Assembly (NCBI GenBank): GCA_015680685.1
Contig: MNCI01036132.1
Span: 44,157-108,156 of the forward strand
From: Gnetum montanum
Taxonomy: Eukaryota > Streptophyta > Gnetopsida > Gnetales > Gnetaceae
Direction: 5' to 3'
Length of the DNA stretch: 64,000 nucleotides
Shown: in pieces, positions 22,141 through 34,100 of the stretch
Layout of the letters: each line of letters opens with the position of its first letter
Numbering within the stretch: the first letter of the stretch is position 1
Notes under the pieces: generated by a model
Seen by the model: the letters and a program-made list of their open reading frames with translations, nothing else
Database searches by the model: none
Told to the model about the DNA's origin: nothing
Program-made: the position numbers and the translations under genes

Positions 22141-22324
22141 TCACTTACATAATCCATTTCATCACTTCTAGTGCACTAGTTCATAGATTTGGCAGTAATT
22201 TAAAGCATAAACCCCATAAATCTCTAGCGTTTCTTGGCAAGGATCCAACCAAGGATGGTGCTATTGTCATGACTTTGAAGATTATTGAAGGTTTTTTTAA
22301 AGGTTTTCTACATTGTTGATAACC

Positions 22325-24262
22325 ATGACAAAGAGGAAGGCCATTGTTAGCAAGAATCTTGCCCTAGAGAAGGTTGATGTTGTAGCTAAGGGGCTCTCAC
22401 ATCTACCTTGGCCCCTCATAGGAGAAGGATCTACACCCATGATCCCTAGGTTCGTAATCCTTGGCCATTTGTTTGTGTGTTTTTTGTAGTTTTTCTTGTT
22501 AGAACCTAGGTGGTTTCTCAAATCTTGGTTGATGTGTTTGTTAAAATGAAATTTTGAAAAAATCATACACTATTTTTAGGCTATTTTTATTGGTTTTGGG
22601 TGTTTCTTTGGTGTTAGGATTGGTTTATGTAAGGTTATAAATATTATTATAGTCAATTTCATGTATTGTTGCTATTTTCCACCAAAAAGCAACACCACTT
22701 CTATATTTTCTCTTATGAAAATAGTTAGAAATTTTTTATTTTTAATACTATAGGATCATACTATGTTGCTAAATGGTTCAAGAGGTAGTTGAACCACTAA
22801 AGTTTGGCTTATGGTTAATTCCCTATGAATTTTTCCGTCAGCCAATTCATAGTAGGGGTTTGGTTTTCTACTATTTTTAATGATAATTTTGAAAATTTTT
22901 GTGTAAAAATGGCTACTAATTTTTGGTTTTTGAAGTTATAAAATTTTATTTTATTGTTCAAGGTTACAAATTGATGTGGAATCATGTAATTTGGGTTTAT
23001 GGTTAATTCTAGGTGAATTTTTTCATTAGATGGTGTAGGTGTGATTCCATGTAATTTTTAGTTTTTCTTGCCACTTCAAGATTTGTTTTTGCAAAAATGG
23101 ATAGAAATTTTTGTATTTTCAAGTTGTGGATTTGTATTTTTTTGTTTAGTATTTCAAATGGTTTTGAAATCACTAAATTTGGATTTGTGGTTGATTTTTT
23201 ATGATTTTTTTGGTAAGCTTGCATGAAACAAGGTTTTTGGCTTTTACTGTTTTACCCCTATGAAGATGAACATCATTGGCACATTGGATGATTTTTCCAG
23301 CCAACTTTCCATGTTCTTGGAGATAATAGGGGATTTCAAGTATGGTTTAGAATTAGTTCCATTGTTCTCAAATTTTGTTTTGATAATTTTAATTAGTGAT
23401 TTCCTATGGCCTTTTTCTTTAGTTTTGATGTGGTTGTGTGCATTTTGGTTAAACTTTTTGAGGTTTTGCATTGTGCTTTGAATTTTTTTCAAGTTTAGAC
23501 TTATAGCATAAATGCTGTGGTTGTTATCTTGTCATCATGTTCAATATTTTTTCTTAGGCTATTTTCATGTCACTTTTGAATTTTTAGAGAATTTTGAACT
23601 AGCATTCCTAGAGTTTATACTATGGCTAGTCTCACCATTAACTAGGATGTCTAGTAAAATTCCTGTGAAATTCAAATTGATGTATGGTTATTGTAGATGT
23701 AGGCTAGTTAGTTGTATTTGGTTCTTCACTAAAGTTGTTCCTATTTTTATTTTTTTTCTTTTAAGTGTTGTAAATGTTGATAGTGGTCTTAGCAATGTGT
23801 TGTTTTCTCCACGCAAGGCCTTCCTTAAGCCCATCTTGGTGGTTTTTGTGTTGGTGGAGATACTTTGCTATATCAACTTTCCCAAGCCCAAAACCCCACC
23901 TATTGACATGGTCTTGTAGCATAGCTCCTTGTGGTTTCAATCAAGCGTAAGAGAGTTCTTGGCCTGCAAAACTTCAGTGTGATGATGTTGTCACACTTGT
24001 TAGCTTATATGTCTCTAGCCATTATGGAGACTCTACTACCTTAGTCTTCAAACTTGATCATTAAGTTCATAGTTGATGATCCCAAAACCCACATAGAAGG
24101 TGAGTTGTTGGATATTAAAGCTACTAGGGAAACCTGCCAACTATCCTAGATTTGGAACATCCTAGAGTTTTCCTAGTACAATACTGACAACACTCTGATG
24201 GTAGCATATCAAGCCCACAAAGTACTCCAAAATTCTCCCAAAATAGTGTATCATTTGAAAGG
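22325..24262 (+). pseudogene. Multi-exon unit copy 1, exons 1-2
   Basis: Function not recognised. Exon 1 (22325-22449) starts at ATG and encodes MTKRKAIVSKNLAL and on to PWPLIGEGSTPMIP, followed by the donor GTTCGT. Exon 2 (23817-24262) encodes a conserved block with LVEILCYINFPKPKTPPIDM and the line QLSxIWNxxEFS. The same two exons occur at 46840-46963 and 48286-48738, and exon 2 again at 62535-62977. The exon 2 acceptor is AA instead of AG and its donor is mutated, and the frame has stops (for example TAG at 23917-23919), so this copy is dead. The 135-codon ORF at 23512-23919 spans intron and exon and is probably not real. Intron 2 holds the LTR element at 24315. Confidence 0.6.
22450..23816 (+). 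other. Intron 1 of unit copy 1
   Basis: T-rich with no conserved frame. It is collinear with 46964-48285 in copy 2. Small ORFs such as 23260-23481 encode hydrophobic, T-rich-derived peptides typical of translated intron sequence. Confidence 0.5.
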
Positions 24263-24309
24263 AAAAGTATATTTGTTAAAATCTTTTCATATTTTTTTTA
24301 TTTGATTTA

Positions 24310-24314
24310 CCTAC
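24310..24314. other. Target site duplication CCTAC (left)
   Basis: Identical to 31088-31092 and immediately outside the LTR. The undisturbed site in unit copy 2 (about 48781-48795) reads ATTTACTTACTCTTC, confirming the insertion point. Confidence 0.9.
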
Positions 24315-25118
24315 TGATGAGTGGCGAGATACCCCTACACTCAACCATACGAATACGAGCGTTCTCATGCGCGATTCGGTCGAACTCGGAAGACGAACTA
24401 GTTGTGGCACCTAGAAAGTTATCCTTAGGTCATAGTTCGCTATCTTTCCACCTGGACTAGTATTATATTTTTCATGTATGATTTAGTCTAGAGTGAGGTG
24501 TATGATGTGTTCCTAATCTACTACTACTCCTAAAGGCAATGGAAAGTAATATTAACTAAGCTAAGCTAGGGGAGAAAGGATAAGAGAATCTAATCTAGCT
24601 GAAGTGCGATGAGAAGCCAATTCCTTAATCATCCGTACACATCTTGGACTTTGTGCATGACTACCACTGGGATTACCAAGCACAGATCCTAGGTACACCA
24701 CTGGGATACCAAGTAGTCACACTTAAATGCTCGTAATCAAGTCATACTCATTCAGCGTTACTAGGAGATAAGGGTGAGAGAAACTAATTAGGAAAGAAAT
24801 AAATAACAATTAAATAAATAAATAAATAACAAATTTAATGCTTCAATGATGAAGTAATCTCGATCTTTATTGCTGGTCATGTGCGTGTCCAAGTACGTCA
24901 CACTCGAATAAAGGATGCTGTACAATTACATTCACCACACTATGGGCAAACACAAGAAAATAATCTATCTCTAGAGTGATCAAACTACCAAAGCTTCGCT
25001 ACCTCTAACTCCTAATTGATGAACAAGGGAGAGCTGCTTCTTATTTATAGACATTGCGGCGCACTGCGATATCGCGTATGTGATATTGTAGGGGAAGACA
25101 TGATATCGCGTCCCATCA
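24315..25118 (-). repeat. 3' LTR of element E (804 bp)
   Basis: Starts TGATGAGTGGCG and ends CGTCCCATCA. It holds an AAAT microsatellite near 24812-24830, a TATTTATAG TATA-like motif near 25041, and a short GATATC-rich tail. It is 109 bp shorter than the other LTR, mainly because the tail has fewer GATATC units. Confidence 0.92.
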
Positions 25119-25128
25119 TACCCCCACG
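25119..25128 (-). other. Polypurine tract of element E (weak)
   Basis: The minus strand reads CGTGGGGGTA directly before the 3' LTR. Short but correctly placed. Confidence 0.5.
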
Positions 25129-25259
25129 ATTGAATAAAAATGTGTCCTCAAGTTACAGTGATTACATAGTGGACAGGGATGGGATTATTGATGGAAAAAT
25201 AAATGGGACAATGTAATAGTGTGGGAAGAAAACACAACACACAAAATATACTACAACAA

Positions 25260-25869
25260 AAAAATCTGGAACTCATGTAGTTCCTGATGGCAGTGGCTCC
25301 TCCATTGGTGTCTTTCCCTTTTCTTGCGTTCCATGTCTTGGGATTTGATGGCATTGAAGTATGGCCTGGAGTTTCTCCTCTTGTAAGGCCTTGAGTGCCT
25401 TGGAGTGCATGTAAGTTTGCATTTGTGCCATAGAGGCATCCTAGTCAGCCTTCTCTTTTTCTTCCGCCATCCTTTTATTCTCTGTCAATAGTTTATTAAG
25501 TTGCTCGGTTCTGAAAGTGTCTAGCTAGTTCTAAGTAACCTTTGGCCCTGTATTCAGAAGGTTTAATACTTTCTAAATGGCTTGAATAGAGAAATCAATA
25601 GTCACACCATAAATGTTAACCATGGTGCCTTCTTCTATATTGTGCCAAAATTGGTACGTTTCCCCTAAGTACCAGGCACCACTTTCAAAGAGGCTATCTC
25701 CTACTTCTACCTGCATGAACCGTACGGTAGGAGGATCTTCTTGATGAACGTTGAATGATTGTTCCTCCTATTCTGCATGTTGTCCAGTAGGAACTTGTAC
25801 TTCACCTCTCCTAGGTCGTTTGATCGCACCTTGAGCAAGACCTTCATGTTGTCCACGTTTCGGGGCCAT
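25260..25869 (-). pseudogene. Extra ORF between gag and 3' LTR of element E
   Basis: On the minus strand an ATG at 25869-25867 opens a frame beginning MAPKRGQHEGLAQG, continuing with a block containing FMQVEVGDSLFESGAWYLG and YQFWHNIEEG, and ending in a Lys/Glu/Gln-rich helical stretch with MQTYMHSKALKALQEEKLQA. At least four in-frame stops interrupt it. The family is not recognised. A basic N-terminus and helical tail would fit a structural or nucleic acid-binding protein, but no function is claimed. Confidence 0.5.
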
Positions 25870-27814
25870 CTGCAATCACACGGGACCAATCGTTAGTAAG
25901 GTTGTTACCAAAGTTAGGTTATACCTTACTTCTTACCTTAATATATTTACTTTATTTCCATGTGATGTTAATTATTGGAACAACATGTCCCCAAAAGATT
26001 ATAATGTTGAGTCCTCTTTACTTAAGTGTTACAACTAATTACCCTTAAATATGTCCTTCGGATGATGATGAATTTCAAAAAAATTTATGTGCTATTTGGC
26101 ATGTGTCCCTCCCCCATGACTAAGCTGAACACTCTGGGTTCAAGTAGGTTCAGATGGAATGAAAATTGGAGTACCAGCAAGCGAGATATAGGTATAAAAG
26201 CAAGGGTCTTAGAGAAAAATTTCAACAACTCCCCCCTGCGTGAATGGAAAAATGATGCTAAGTGTTGCAGCTGGGGTACCTATTTATAGGAAAATATGAC
26301 TCGATATTGCATACAATACATCGTGTACGTGATATCACATGGGACGCGATATCACATACGCGATATCTCATCCCTAGTGATGTGAGATACCAAGAAAATA
26401 CCAAATTTTTAATGATTTTTCTTGAAATTAATGTGGGAAATTGAGAACATGGGTAAGTATTAAGATGTTCTAGGGTAATTTCATTGATTCAAGAGGAACT
26501 CTTAATGATAATGATGTGAACTTTAGCAATAAAAATTTGGTGTTACAAAAAAAGGGAATGTCATGATACATTGGAACGTTTAAAATTTAGAGGGATAATA
26601 GTAGGGAAAGAAAATCAATTGAAAAATTAAGCTGAGGGTAAGAAATTGTGTGTTTGAGCTGTGTCATAAGCGAAGATTACAAAAGATTACACAAGTGGAT
26701 CCTCCCCAAAGCAGGTTCCAACCTATAATTCCCTTGTGTAACCACACTTAAAGTGTTTGTGGGCACTAGAAGGGTTAAATGTAATCCGCACTAACTTCAC
26801 AAAACACACATATGTAAATATCACCGGAATGAGATGAAAATTCTATGCTACACAGGACATGAGCTACAATCACATGAATAGTGAGATGAGGCGAACTATA
26901 GAAAGGGATTGTAGAGATTAGGACATGAGGTAACTGACCCGGGGCATAGTGAATCCTGCATGTAAAGCATGATTAATGTGTCAGTGACCCATCGTTCCAA
27001 GATCAGAACCAAGTCCATTCCTCGAATCAGTGACATTACATTGTTTCATCCCATGATGAGCAACTATGAGAGTACCATAACAACAAGGCGTACGATCACT
27101 TGGTGTTTTATGCAAGGGATGAGTGCTTTTTTTTGTGTGGCACTTTTCTTTCTTTCTTTTTTCTTTTTCTTCTTTCTCCTTTTTTTTTGAATACTGAATC
27201 CAGAGAAGCTACCAACCTTTAGGCATGGATGCATTTCTTTCTAGTGGGACCCCCTATAATAACATTTGATTTTTGAGTGCCCGTTGATTACTCTTACTCC
27301 CATTTTCATTAGATCTACAAGGATCTTAGTACAACCATATTGCATGATAACTCCCATAGAGGTCACTGAAGAGAATCCACAAGTCCCCTTGATGTCACAC
27401 CCTAATCATTCCCGCTTGGTCCATCCTTCTTCATTCTAGGTACAATGAACACAAAATTAATTTTAAGTTTTGAAATGTTAAGAATATCACTATACCCCTG
27501 AACAGAACCTCTTATTTGTAGAGTGGATGAGTGGGTGTAATGGGCTCACTGTCCAAATAATTGATCATTCATGACTTAATAACATAGAACACACCTCAAC
27601 CAACGATCCACATGAGTGTTTTATTCATAGATGAGAAAACTTACAAAATCGTAAAAAGACAAAAACATAAAAACACCAAAAAGATAAAAAGATAAAACAA
27701 AAAGTTGAAAAATGAAAAACTGGAAAACAAAAAGTTGTAAAATCAAAGAAAATGAAAAATATTTATTAATCCTGCTTGTTATTGAAATGGGGGATATCCC
27801 CCATAACTAATTAG
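25870..27814 (-). other. Non-coding interior of element E, with LTR-like remnant
   Basis: No sustained reading frame. Around 26150-26390 there is a block arranged like the end of the LTR (an AACTCC segment, TATTTATAGG, then GATATC/GATATT units such as GACGCGATATCACATACGCG at 26339), suggesting an LTR-derived fragment inside the element. 27121-27190 is a pyrimidine/T-rich run. 27640-27760 is A-rich with repeated AAAAAC/AAGTTG words resembling 8630-8840. Confidence 0.5.
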
Positions 27815-30043
27815 TTAAGCATGGCAAGGATTAATAAATGGATGATGAGGATCCTTGCATGCTGGAAATATTGGAACTGGTCCATACTTACCCCATTGGG
27901 GTTCACACACTTGATTATAATAAGCATAGTGGGGCACTTTATACAATGTAGTTCCCAGATAGCGAGTTTAACCACTATGATATTTGGGACCGTTAGATGG
28001 TATGGAAGGATTAGGATGATGCCTCCCATGGTTGTGTTCATTGGGTCATATGGTTGTTGGAGCATTAGTTGGTGGCCTTGATGAAGTTACATGAGGCGTT
28101 GGGTTTGAAGATAAGGGTGCACCATAGTGTGAAACTTGTGCTAGGTTGGAAGATGTAGTGGCCTCGAAATTATGTTGTCCCTTCTTATAGTCGTGTTTAA
28201 AGAAAGGATGCTTTTGATGTTGAGGAGGCTTTTCACTGCTATTAGTAGCAGTAGCACAAGTGTCATTCATGGGTTGTTGTTGTGGTGTAGGCACCTTAGG
28301 AATAGTTGGTGGCAATGTAGAAGGAGGGAAAGGATGAGAATGTTGAAAATTAGGAGGAGTATAAGGTGCACAAGGTGGTGGTTGTGTTGGAGGCATGGGT
28401 TGATAGTATTATGGAGAATAGTAATGTGGTGAGATAAAGTATGTTGGCCCAATTGGAGAAACAAGATGTTGAACAAGATAAGCATTTGCATTCAGATGAT
28501 GCGAAGAGTGTCTCTAATATAAGGGTGGTCTCCCCCACGACTGGGATTGTTTCCACTGTGATCGAACACAGTATCTCTGTATGAACTCTGGATGTAACGT
28601 ATTTCCCCAATGCTCATGTAAATGTAACAATATTGGGCATTGACCCTTGGGGTGATCGTACAGGCATATGTTGCATTCATATGTATGATTGGCAGTTGGG
28701 CTCTTATTTTCCTTATCCCTTCTTTCCGATTTTCAAATGTTTTATCCTGCCTCTTGGGTTTTCAAAACTCTATCTCCAATAGTGTTGATAAATTCTCCAC
28801 ACTTTTGATACATCCAGTCCAACATCTTATTGATCTTTGCCTCGGATTATTCTAAGGTTTGTTGTATTGGAAAAGATGATGTTTCCACCTTGAGATTAGT
28901 TGATCTCTCCTTTTTATGATCAGGGACCTTTGTTAAGTTGAGATTTTGGTCCCATTGATGTCTTTCAACATTCTCCCATCAAGCCATATCTCCTTCTTCT
29001 TTTGCTACCTACTTAATAAGCTCTTGGACTTGATGGGTTCGTAGTTCGTATAATTGACCTTGGGTGTACGTTCCTAAGGTCTCTCTTGTTTCATTACGTA
29101 TCCCATCGATAATATGGTACATTAGCCTTTCCTTGGAAAACCCATGGCTTGGACAGTTGTTTAACAGTGCATAATATCTTTCTAAGGCCATGTCCAAGGG
29201 TTCATGTTTATCTTGTTTCCATCCTTGGATTTGTTTCCTCAAGGTTGACACTCTTGCATGACACTCTTGCATAGGTTTGATATTTTTCATCAAAGACTTC
29301 TACCATTGTTGACCAACATCGTATTGAATTTGGTTTTAACGATCTATACCATACTTTAGCTTGGTCAACGAGTGTTATGGGAAAGAGCTTAAGTTTTTTC
29401 CAGTTGTTATCAATGTTGTTCCATGTACAGGCATCATAGAAGGCTTGTAAATGTTGATGCGAATCTAATTCATAGCCTCCTGAAAATTTAGAAAAGTTGT
29501 TTAAATCAAGCCTAGGTAGACGGCTNACACTCTTGCATAGGTTTGATATTTTTCATCAAAGACTTCTACCATTGTTGACCAACATCGTATTGAATTTGGT
29601 TTTAACGATCTATACCATACTTTAGCTTGGTCAACGAGTGTTATGGGAAAGAGCTTAAGTTTTTTCCAGTTGTTATCAATGTTGTTCCATGTACAGGCAT
29701 CATAGAAGGCTTGTAAATGTTGATGCGAATCTAATTCATAGCCTCCTGAAAATTTAGAAAAGTTGTTTAAATCAAGCCTAGGTAGACGGCTCTCTTTACG
29801 ATGCCTACGTGAGATTCCAATAGCCTCTTGTATTTGCATTAAGTTTGTAGTGGCCAGTGGGGGTTCATCGTCATCTTGTAAGTTATTCTTTCATTTGTTG
29901 GGATGACGTTGTTTTCTTTCATGTTCATAAGAAAATCCCACTTCAGGTTGTATACTCCAATCTTCATCATCATATAGTTCGTTGGTTCTCCAATGAACTT
30001 CCTCACTAAGTGTGGCATTATTGTAATCTTGTAGAAGAGGCAT
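27815..30043 (-). pseudogene. Gag of element E
   Basis: Minus-strand ATG at 30043-30041, stop at 27817-27815. N-terminal acidic part with one in-frame TGA. The retrotransposon gag core reads FSKFSGGYELDSHQHLQAFY, AKVWYRSLKPNSI and VFDEKYQ, then (29009-29293) SKERLMYHIIDGIRNETRET and QLYELRTHQVQELIK. A zinc knuckle near 28632-28675 reads YECNICLYDHPKGQCPIL, spaced C-x2-C-x3-H-x4-C. A Pro-rich C-terminal part (28046-28396) and a short tail follow. Frame continuity is broken by the 265-bp duplication with an N at 29526, probably an assembly error, and by a few stops. Gag would form the particle that packages element RNA. Confidence 0.78.
29261..29791. repeat. 265-bp exact tandem duplication around a single N
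   Basis: 29261-29525 and 29527-29791 appear identical and are separated by one N at 29526. The duplication adds 266 bases to gag and shifts its frame. Identical copies flanking a placeholder N point to two overlapping contig ends joined without merging. Confidence 0.88.
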
Positions 30044-30155
30044 TGTTGTGTGTGAATTTATGTGACTTTTTATAATTACTTCTTTTTAAGAGATATATCG
30101 TTAAGTCCTATATAGTGACCTTGTATGATATAACTAATCTAGATAACTAGCACCA

Positions 30156-30173
30156 TCCTCGGCAACGGCGCCA
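30156..30173 (-). other. Primer binding site of element E
   Basis: The minus strand reads TGGCGCCGTTGCCGAGGA, beginning two bases inside the 5' LTR edge. The TGG start and TGGCGCCGTTGCCG core are typical of tRNA-primed plant Ty3 elements. I do not assign the tRNA with certainty. Confidence 0.8.
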
Positions 30174-30174
30174 A

Positions 30175-31087
30175 TGATGAGTGGCGAGATACCCCTACAC
30201 TTAACCATACGAATACGAGTGTTCTCACACGTGATCTGGTCGAACTCCGCAGACGGACTAGTTGTGGAACCTAGACAATTATCCTTAGGTCACAATTCAC
30301 TATCTTCCCACCTGGACTAGTATTATATTTGTCATGTATGATTTAGTCCAGAGTGAGGTGTATGATGTGTTCCTAATCTACTACTACTCCTGAAGGCAAT
30401 GGAAAGTAATATTAACTAAGCTAAGCTAGGGGAGAAAGGGTAAGAGAATCTAATCTAGCCTAAGTGTGATGAGCAGCCAATTCCTTGATCATCCATACAC
30501 ATCTTGGACTTCATGCATGACTACCACTAGGATTACCAAGCATAGATCCTAGGTACACCACTAGGATACCAAGTAGTCACACTTAAATGCTCGTAATCAA
30601 GTTGTACTTATTCTGCGTTACTAGGAGATAAGGTGAGAGAAACTAATTATGAAAGCAATAAATAACAATTAAATAAATAAATAAATAACAAAGTGAATGC
30701 TGCAATGATGAAGTAATTTCAATCTTTATTGTCGATCATGTGCGTGTCCAAGTACGTCACACTCAAATAAAGGATGCCATAGAATTAAATTCACCACACT
30801 GCGGGTAGACACAGGAAAATAATCTATCTCTGGAGTGATCAAACTGCCAGAGCTTCACTACCTCTAACTCCTAATTGATGAACAAGGGAGATCCGCTTCT
30901 TATTTATAGACATTGCGGCGCACTGCGATATTGCGTACGTGATATCACAGGTGAAGACACAATATTGCGTACGTGATATCGCGGGGGATGCAATATCACG
31001 ACGGACATGATATCGCATATGTGATATTGTGGGGGATGCGATATCACGTACGCGATATCACGGCCCATGCGATATCACGTCCCATCA
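30175..31087 (-). repeat. 5' LTR of element E (913 bp)
   Basis: TGATGAGTGGCG start and CCCATCA end, as in the other LTR. TATA-like TATTTATAG near 30900. The last 170 bases carry a variable array of GATATC-centred units. Confidence 0.92.
30918..31087. repeat. GATATC palindromic minisatellite in LTR tail
   Basis: About eight units of the type GCGATATCACGTACGCGATA or GTGATATCGCGGGGGATGC in alternating orientation, each nearly self-complementary. The 3' LTR has only about two to three units. Related motifs close the element 1 LTR (15010-15095) and occur at 26290-26390. Confidence 0.8.
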
Positions 31088-31092
31088 CCTAC
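31088..31092. other. Target site duplication CCTAC (right)
   Basis: Copy of 24310-24314. Beyond it, sequence resumes as unit intron 2 (TCTTCCTTAGCTTATT), matching copy 2 at about 48791. Confidence 0.9.
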
Positions 31093-31129
31093 TCTTCCTT
31101 AGCTTATTCAAATCCCTAATATCTTATAG

Positions 31130-34100
31130 TTATAGGAATGGTGATCAAGGTTTAATCAAGAATGATCAAACCTTAGCATTGGCTTGAACTATAGTTGGGA
31201 TATTTATCAAAATCTTGATAGTAAGGCTTGTAATGATTGAGCAACTAAAGGGTGATTTTGATGAGTATATCAACATCTACGCTCTAGCCTTCTAGAGGTG
31301 GCTGGCTACTGAGATAGCTCACAGTTGGTCAGTGGATCCTATATGCATTGTAGAAGAAGGCACCATTGCTAGGCCCTCCATATAATCCTCATCAAGCAAG
31401 AAGAATGATAAGAAAGGTAGGAATTTTTTGTTTTATCTACTTTATTATGTTACACTAATTTTGTCATGACTACATGATTCTAGGTTATTTTAGTTGTAAG
31501 TGTTTTCATGGCTTTATTATTATGGTTTTAGTTTGTTGTTCTTGTCACATTTTGGTTTTATGCAATGTGCCTATGCCTAAGCTAATTGGATGTTTTTGTT
31601 GCTTTGTAGGGGCTTCCACCTCCTCAAGCATCACTTTGGTTATTTCAAGATATCCTGAGGAGACCCTCATCCTAAAATATGGTGAAGTGGAACTAACATA
31701 GCATTGGTTGGTTGAAAAGGTACCTAGAAACATTTAAGTAAACATTTCTCATTTAGGTTTGCATGAACTTTTCATGGCTCCTAGCCCAACCATCTTTTCT
31801 AATAAGATGATAAACATTATTAACTTCTTTCACCAAGGAATCAAGAAGCTCATCACCCATGATCATGATGTGTCGATCACCTTGGTCATTAATGAGACTA
31901 CCTTCTGTGACATCTTTGGTGTTTCCATTAAAGGGATGAGAGTTGCTACCAAACTAGGAAAGGAGGCAGACCATCAATAGGAGGTGGAATCATTGTTAAA
32001 TTCTTTTCATGGACATTTTGATTTGGCTTTGGATGACTTCTAGGTACCAAAAATAAGGGAATCATATCCCTTGTTCAGATCCCATACCTTTTTGAAGATG
32101 CTATCATAGAAGAAGGTTATCGACATCACCCAAGCATGGACCATGATGAAGATCATTATTTAAGGTGCTTGATTTAGCTAAATTGCTTACTTGACCTTTG
32201 GGTTTTGGGAGGAAATCCTCAAACTTTGGGTGGATCTCATCATAAATTTTGCATGCACTATGCATTATTTGTAGCATATTTAAGGATATTTATAGAGATT
32301 TTTCTTGTGAGGTGGAATGGGCAATGGGTGAGTCAAGACCCATCCCAATTCTCTAAGCCTTGTATAAAGCATATTTTTCCAACTATGTAGGCCCAAATCT
32401 CACTAAAGGATGTTGGAAAATTACTATCTTTCACCACTAAGGGACTTAGTGGTAGGTGTTGTTCTTTCCTTGATAGCATGAGGATTGAGCCTCATGTTGA
32501 GTGAGAAAATGCTAAGAGGGCCAAGGAACTACATGTTGAAGTTGATGGGGTAGCTAGAGAAAATTTAAAATGGCCCATGGTTGAGGAGGTAGTACAAATC
32601 ACCGAGAAACCTTGCAAGAAAAGGTTTACACTTAAGCTTGGCCAAATAAATTAGGTGGTTATAGGTATGTTTTTAATTTTTTTAATTTCTTAAGTTATTT
32701 TATGTTTTAGGTTTTAAGGTTATGTTATTATATTGTCTTATGAGAAATATGTTAAGTGATTTTAATGTTATATGTTTATTATCATTGTAGACAAATGAGA
32801 AGAACTGGTGGCCCAAGCCATAGTAGTAGAGGTAGAGTAGAAGCACCTAGAGGAGGTATCTCTATCATGGCATGAGGATGAGGGTTTGGCCAACATTGTG
32901 CACCTAGATGCCCTATTTGGTGAACCATTACTATGAGAATCCCTAGTCATCATCTCAAATGAGGTTCTAGGTATGAATATACTTTTGTGTCATATTTTAT
33001 ATTTTATTATTTCATGTTTAGGTTTCATTCTACCTATTTGTTAATTGTTATACCTATTGTAGCTACTAAGCCTCAAGCATATGCCTCTACTTCTATGATT
33101 CACATGAAACCATGGGTAGAAGTTCCTGACAAGGTGGAGTCCATGTTTGGAGTAGCCAAGGATATAATCTATCAGTTACAACAAGTTTTTCTTGAAATTG
33201 GTAAGAACTTTATTTTATTTTTCCTGTAATTATTATATATATATATATATATTTATAGGTATATTGGTTACATATTTTCATTATAGTTATTCTTGTTGTA
33301 TATTGTGCTTATGTGTATGTTTCATGATTGCATCACTTATAGTACCTAAGGTTGAGTGGGACTTCAATTATGTCATGAAGATAGACTTCTTGCCTAGTCT
33401 TTCTTCTAAAGTGGAAAATGTTCCACAAGGGTTGTATGAAAGTGCAACTGATATTGTAATTTCATGCACCACAACCTTGTGGGAATTGTAATGGTCCAAT
33501 GAATTCCTATGGGAACAAGTTGTGGCCTTGAAGAAAGATATTAAGAGGCAAGCTCAAGTGATAAATGATCTATGGGATTGCAAGGCTTTTGTGGAAGCCT
33601 AAGTAGCTAATAAAGAGTCTTTGCAAACCAAGGAGATCACATAGATACATTACTAGAATGTCATTCATGACGAGGTTTTCCTTGCCAGAGAGATGGTGGA
33701 GCAATGATTGCAAATGAACTTGATCAATTGCAAGGGAAAAGAGTGGAAATATTACTATTCTTGGATTCATGAATGAGGTTAGAAAAAAAAGGACCTAAAC
33801 TATTCATAAAGGGAATTCAAGTTGAAAGTGTCTTCAAACTATTTGGAGACACTTTGACTATGGCTAAATCTGCTATCCCTTAGATATCCATTGCCTTGGC
33901 TGAGGTACCTACTAGTATTGTGTCATGGGAGCCACCTACATGGATGGAGATTAAAGAGAGCAACATCCTCACAAGTGCTAATCTTGGGGATGTGGACTAA
34001 GCCCATATGATAAAAGACCAAATCCTTCATCATTTGGAGGTTGGCCTTCATAGTCTTCCCTTGGAGTATATCATGCCAGAGTTCCCTCAAGTTTATTTGT

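Larger units (their letters stand above)
24315..31087 (-). mobile_element. Complete gag-only (non-autonomous) LTR retrotransposon, element E
   Basis: 6773 bp bounded by direct LTRs (24315-25118 and 30175-31087), each TG...CA, with the 5-bp duplication CCTAC. Gene order on the minus strand: 5' LTR, primer site, gag, long non-coding region, small extra ORF, polypurine tract, 3' LTR. No protease, RT, RNase H or integrase is detectable, so it must have been mobilised in trans. Its gag, LTR layout and 3' non-coding region resemble element 1, a likely autonomous relative. The LTRs differ by roughly 8 percent in the first 200 bases by eye, so the insertion is old. Confidence 0.9.

Noticed and set aside
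23260-23919. Membrane-protein-like ORFs in unit copy 1
   Set aside because: Hydrophobicity comes from T-rich intron sequence, and the frame is not kept in copies 2 and 3 upstream of exon 2.
27821-28432. Plus-strand ORFs rich in Trp/Arg/Leu
   Set aside because: Antisense shadows of the Pro/His/Gln-rich Gag C-terminus of element E.
30918-31087. CRISPR-like array from regular GATATC repeats
   Set aside because: Units are near-palindromic without unique spacers, lie inside an LTR, and the DNA is a plant genome.
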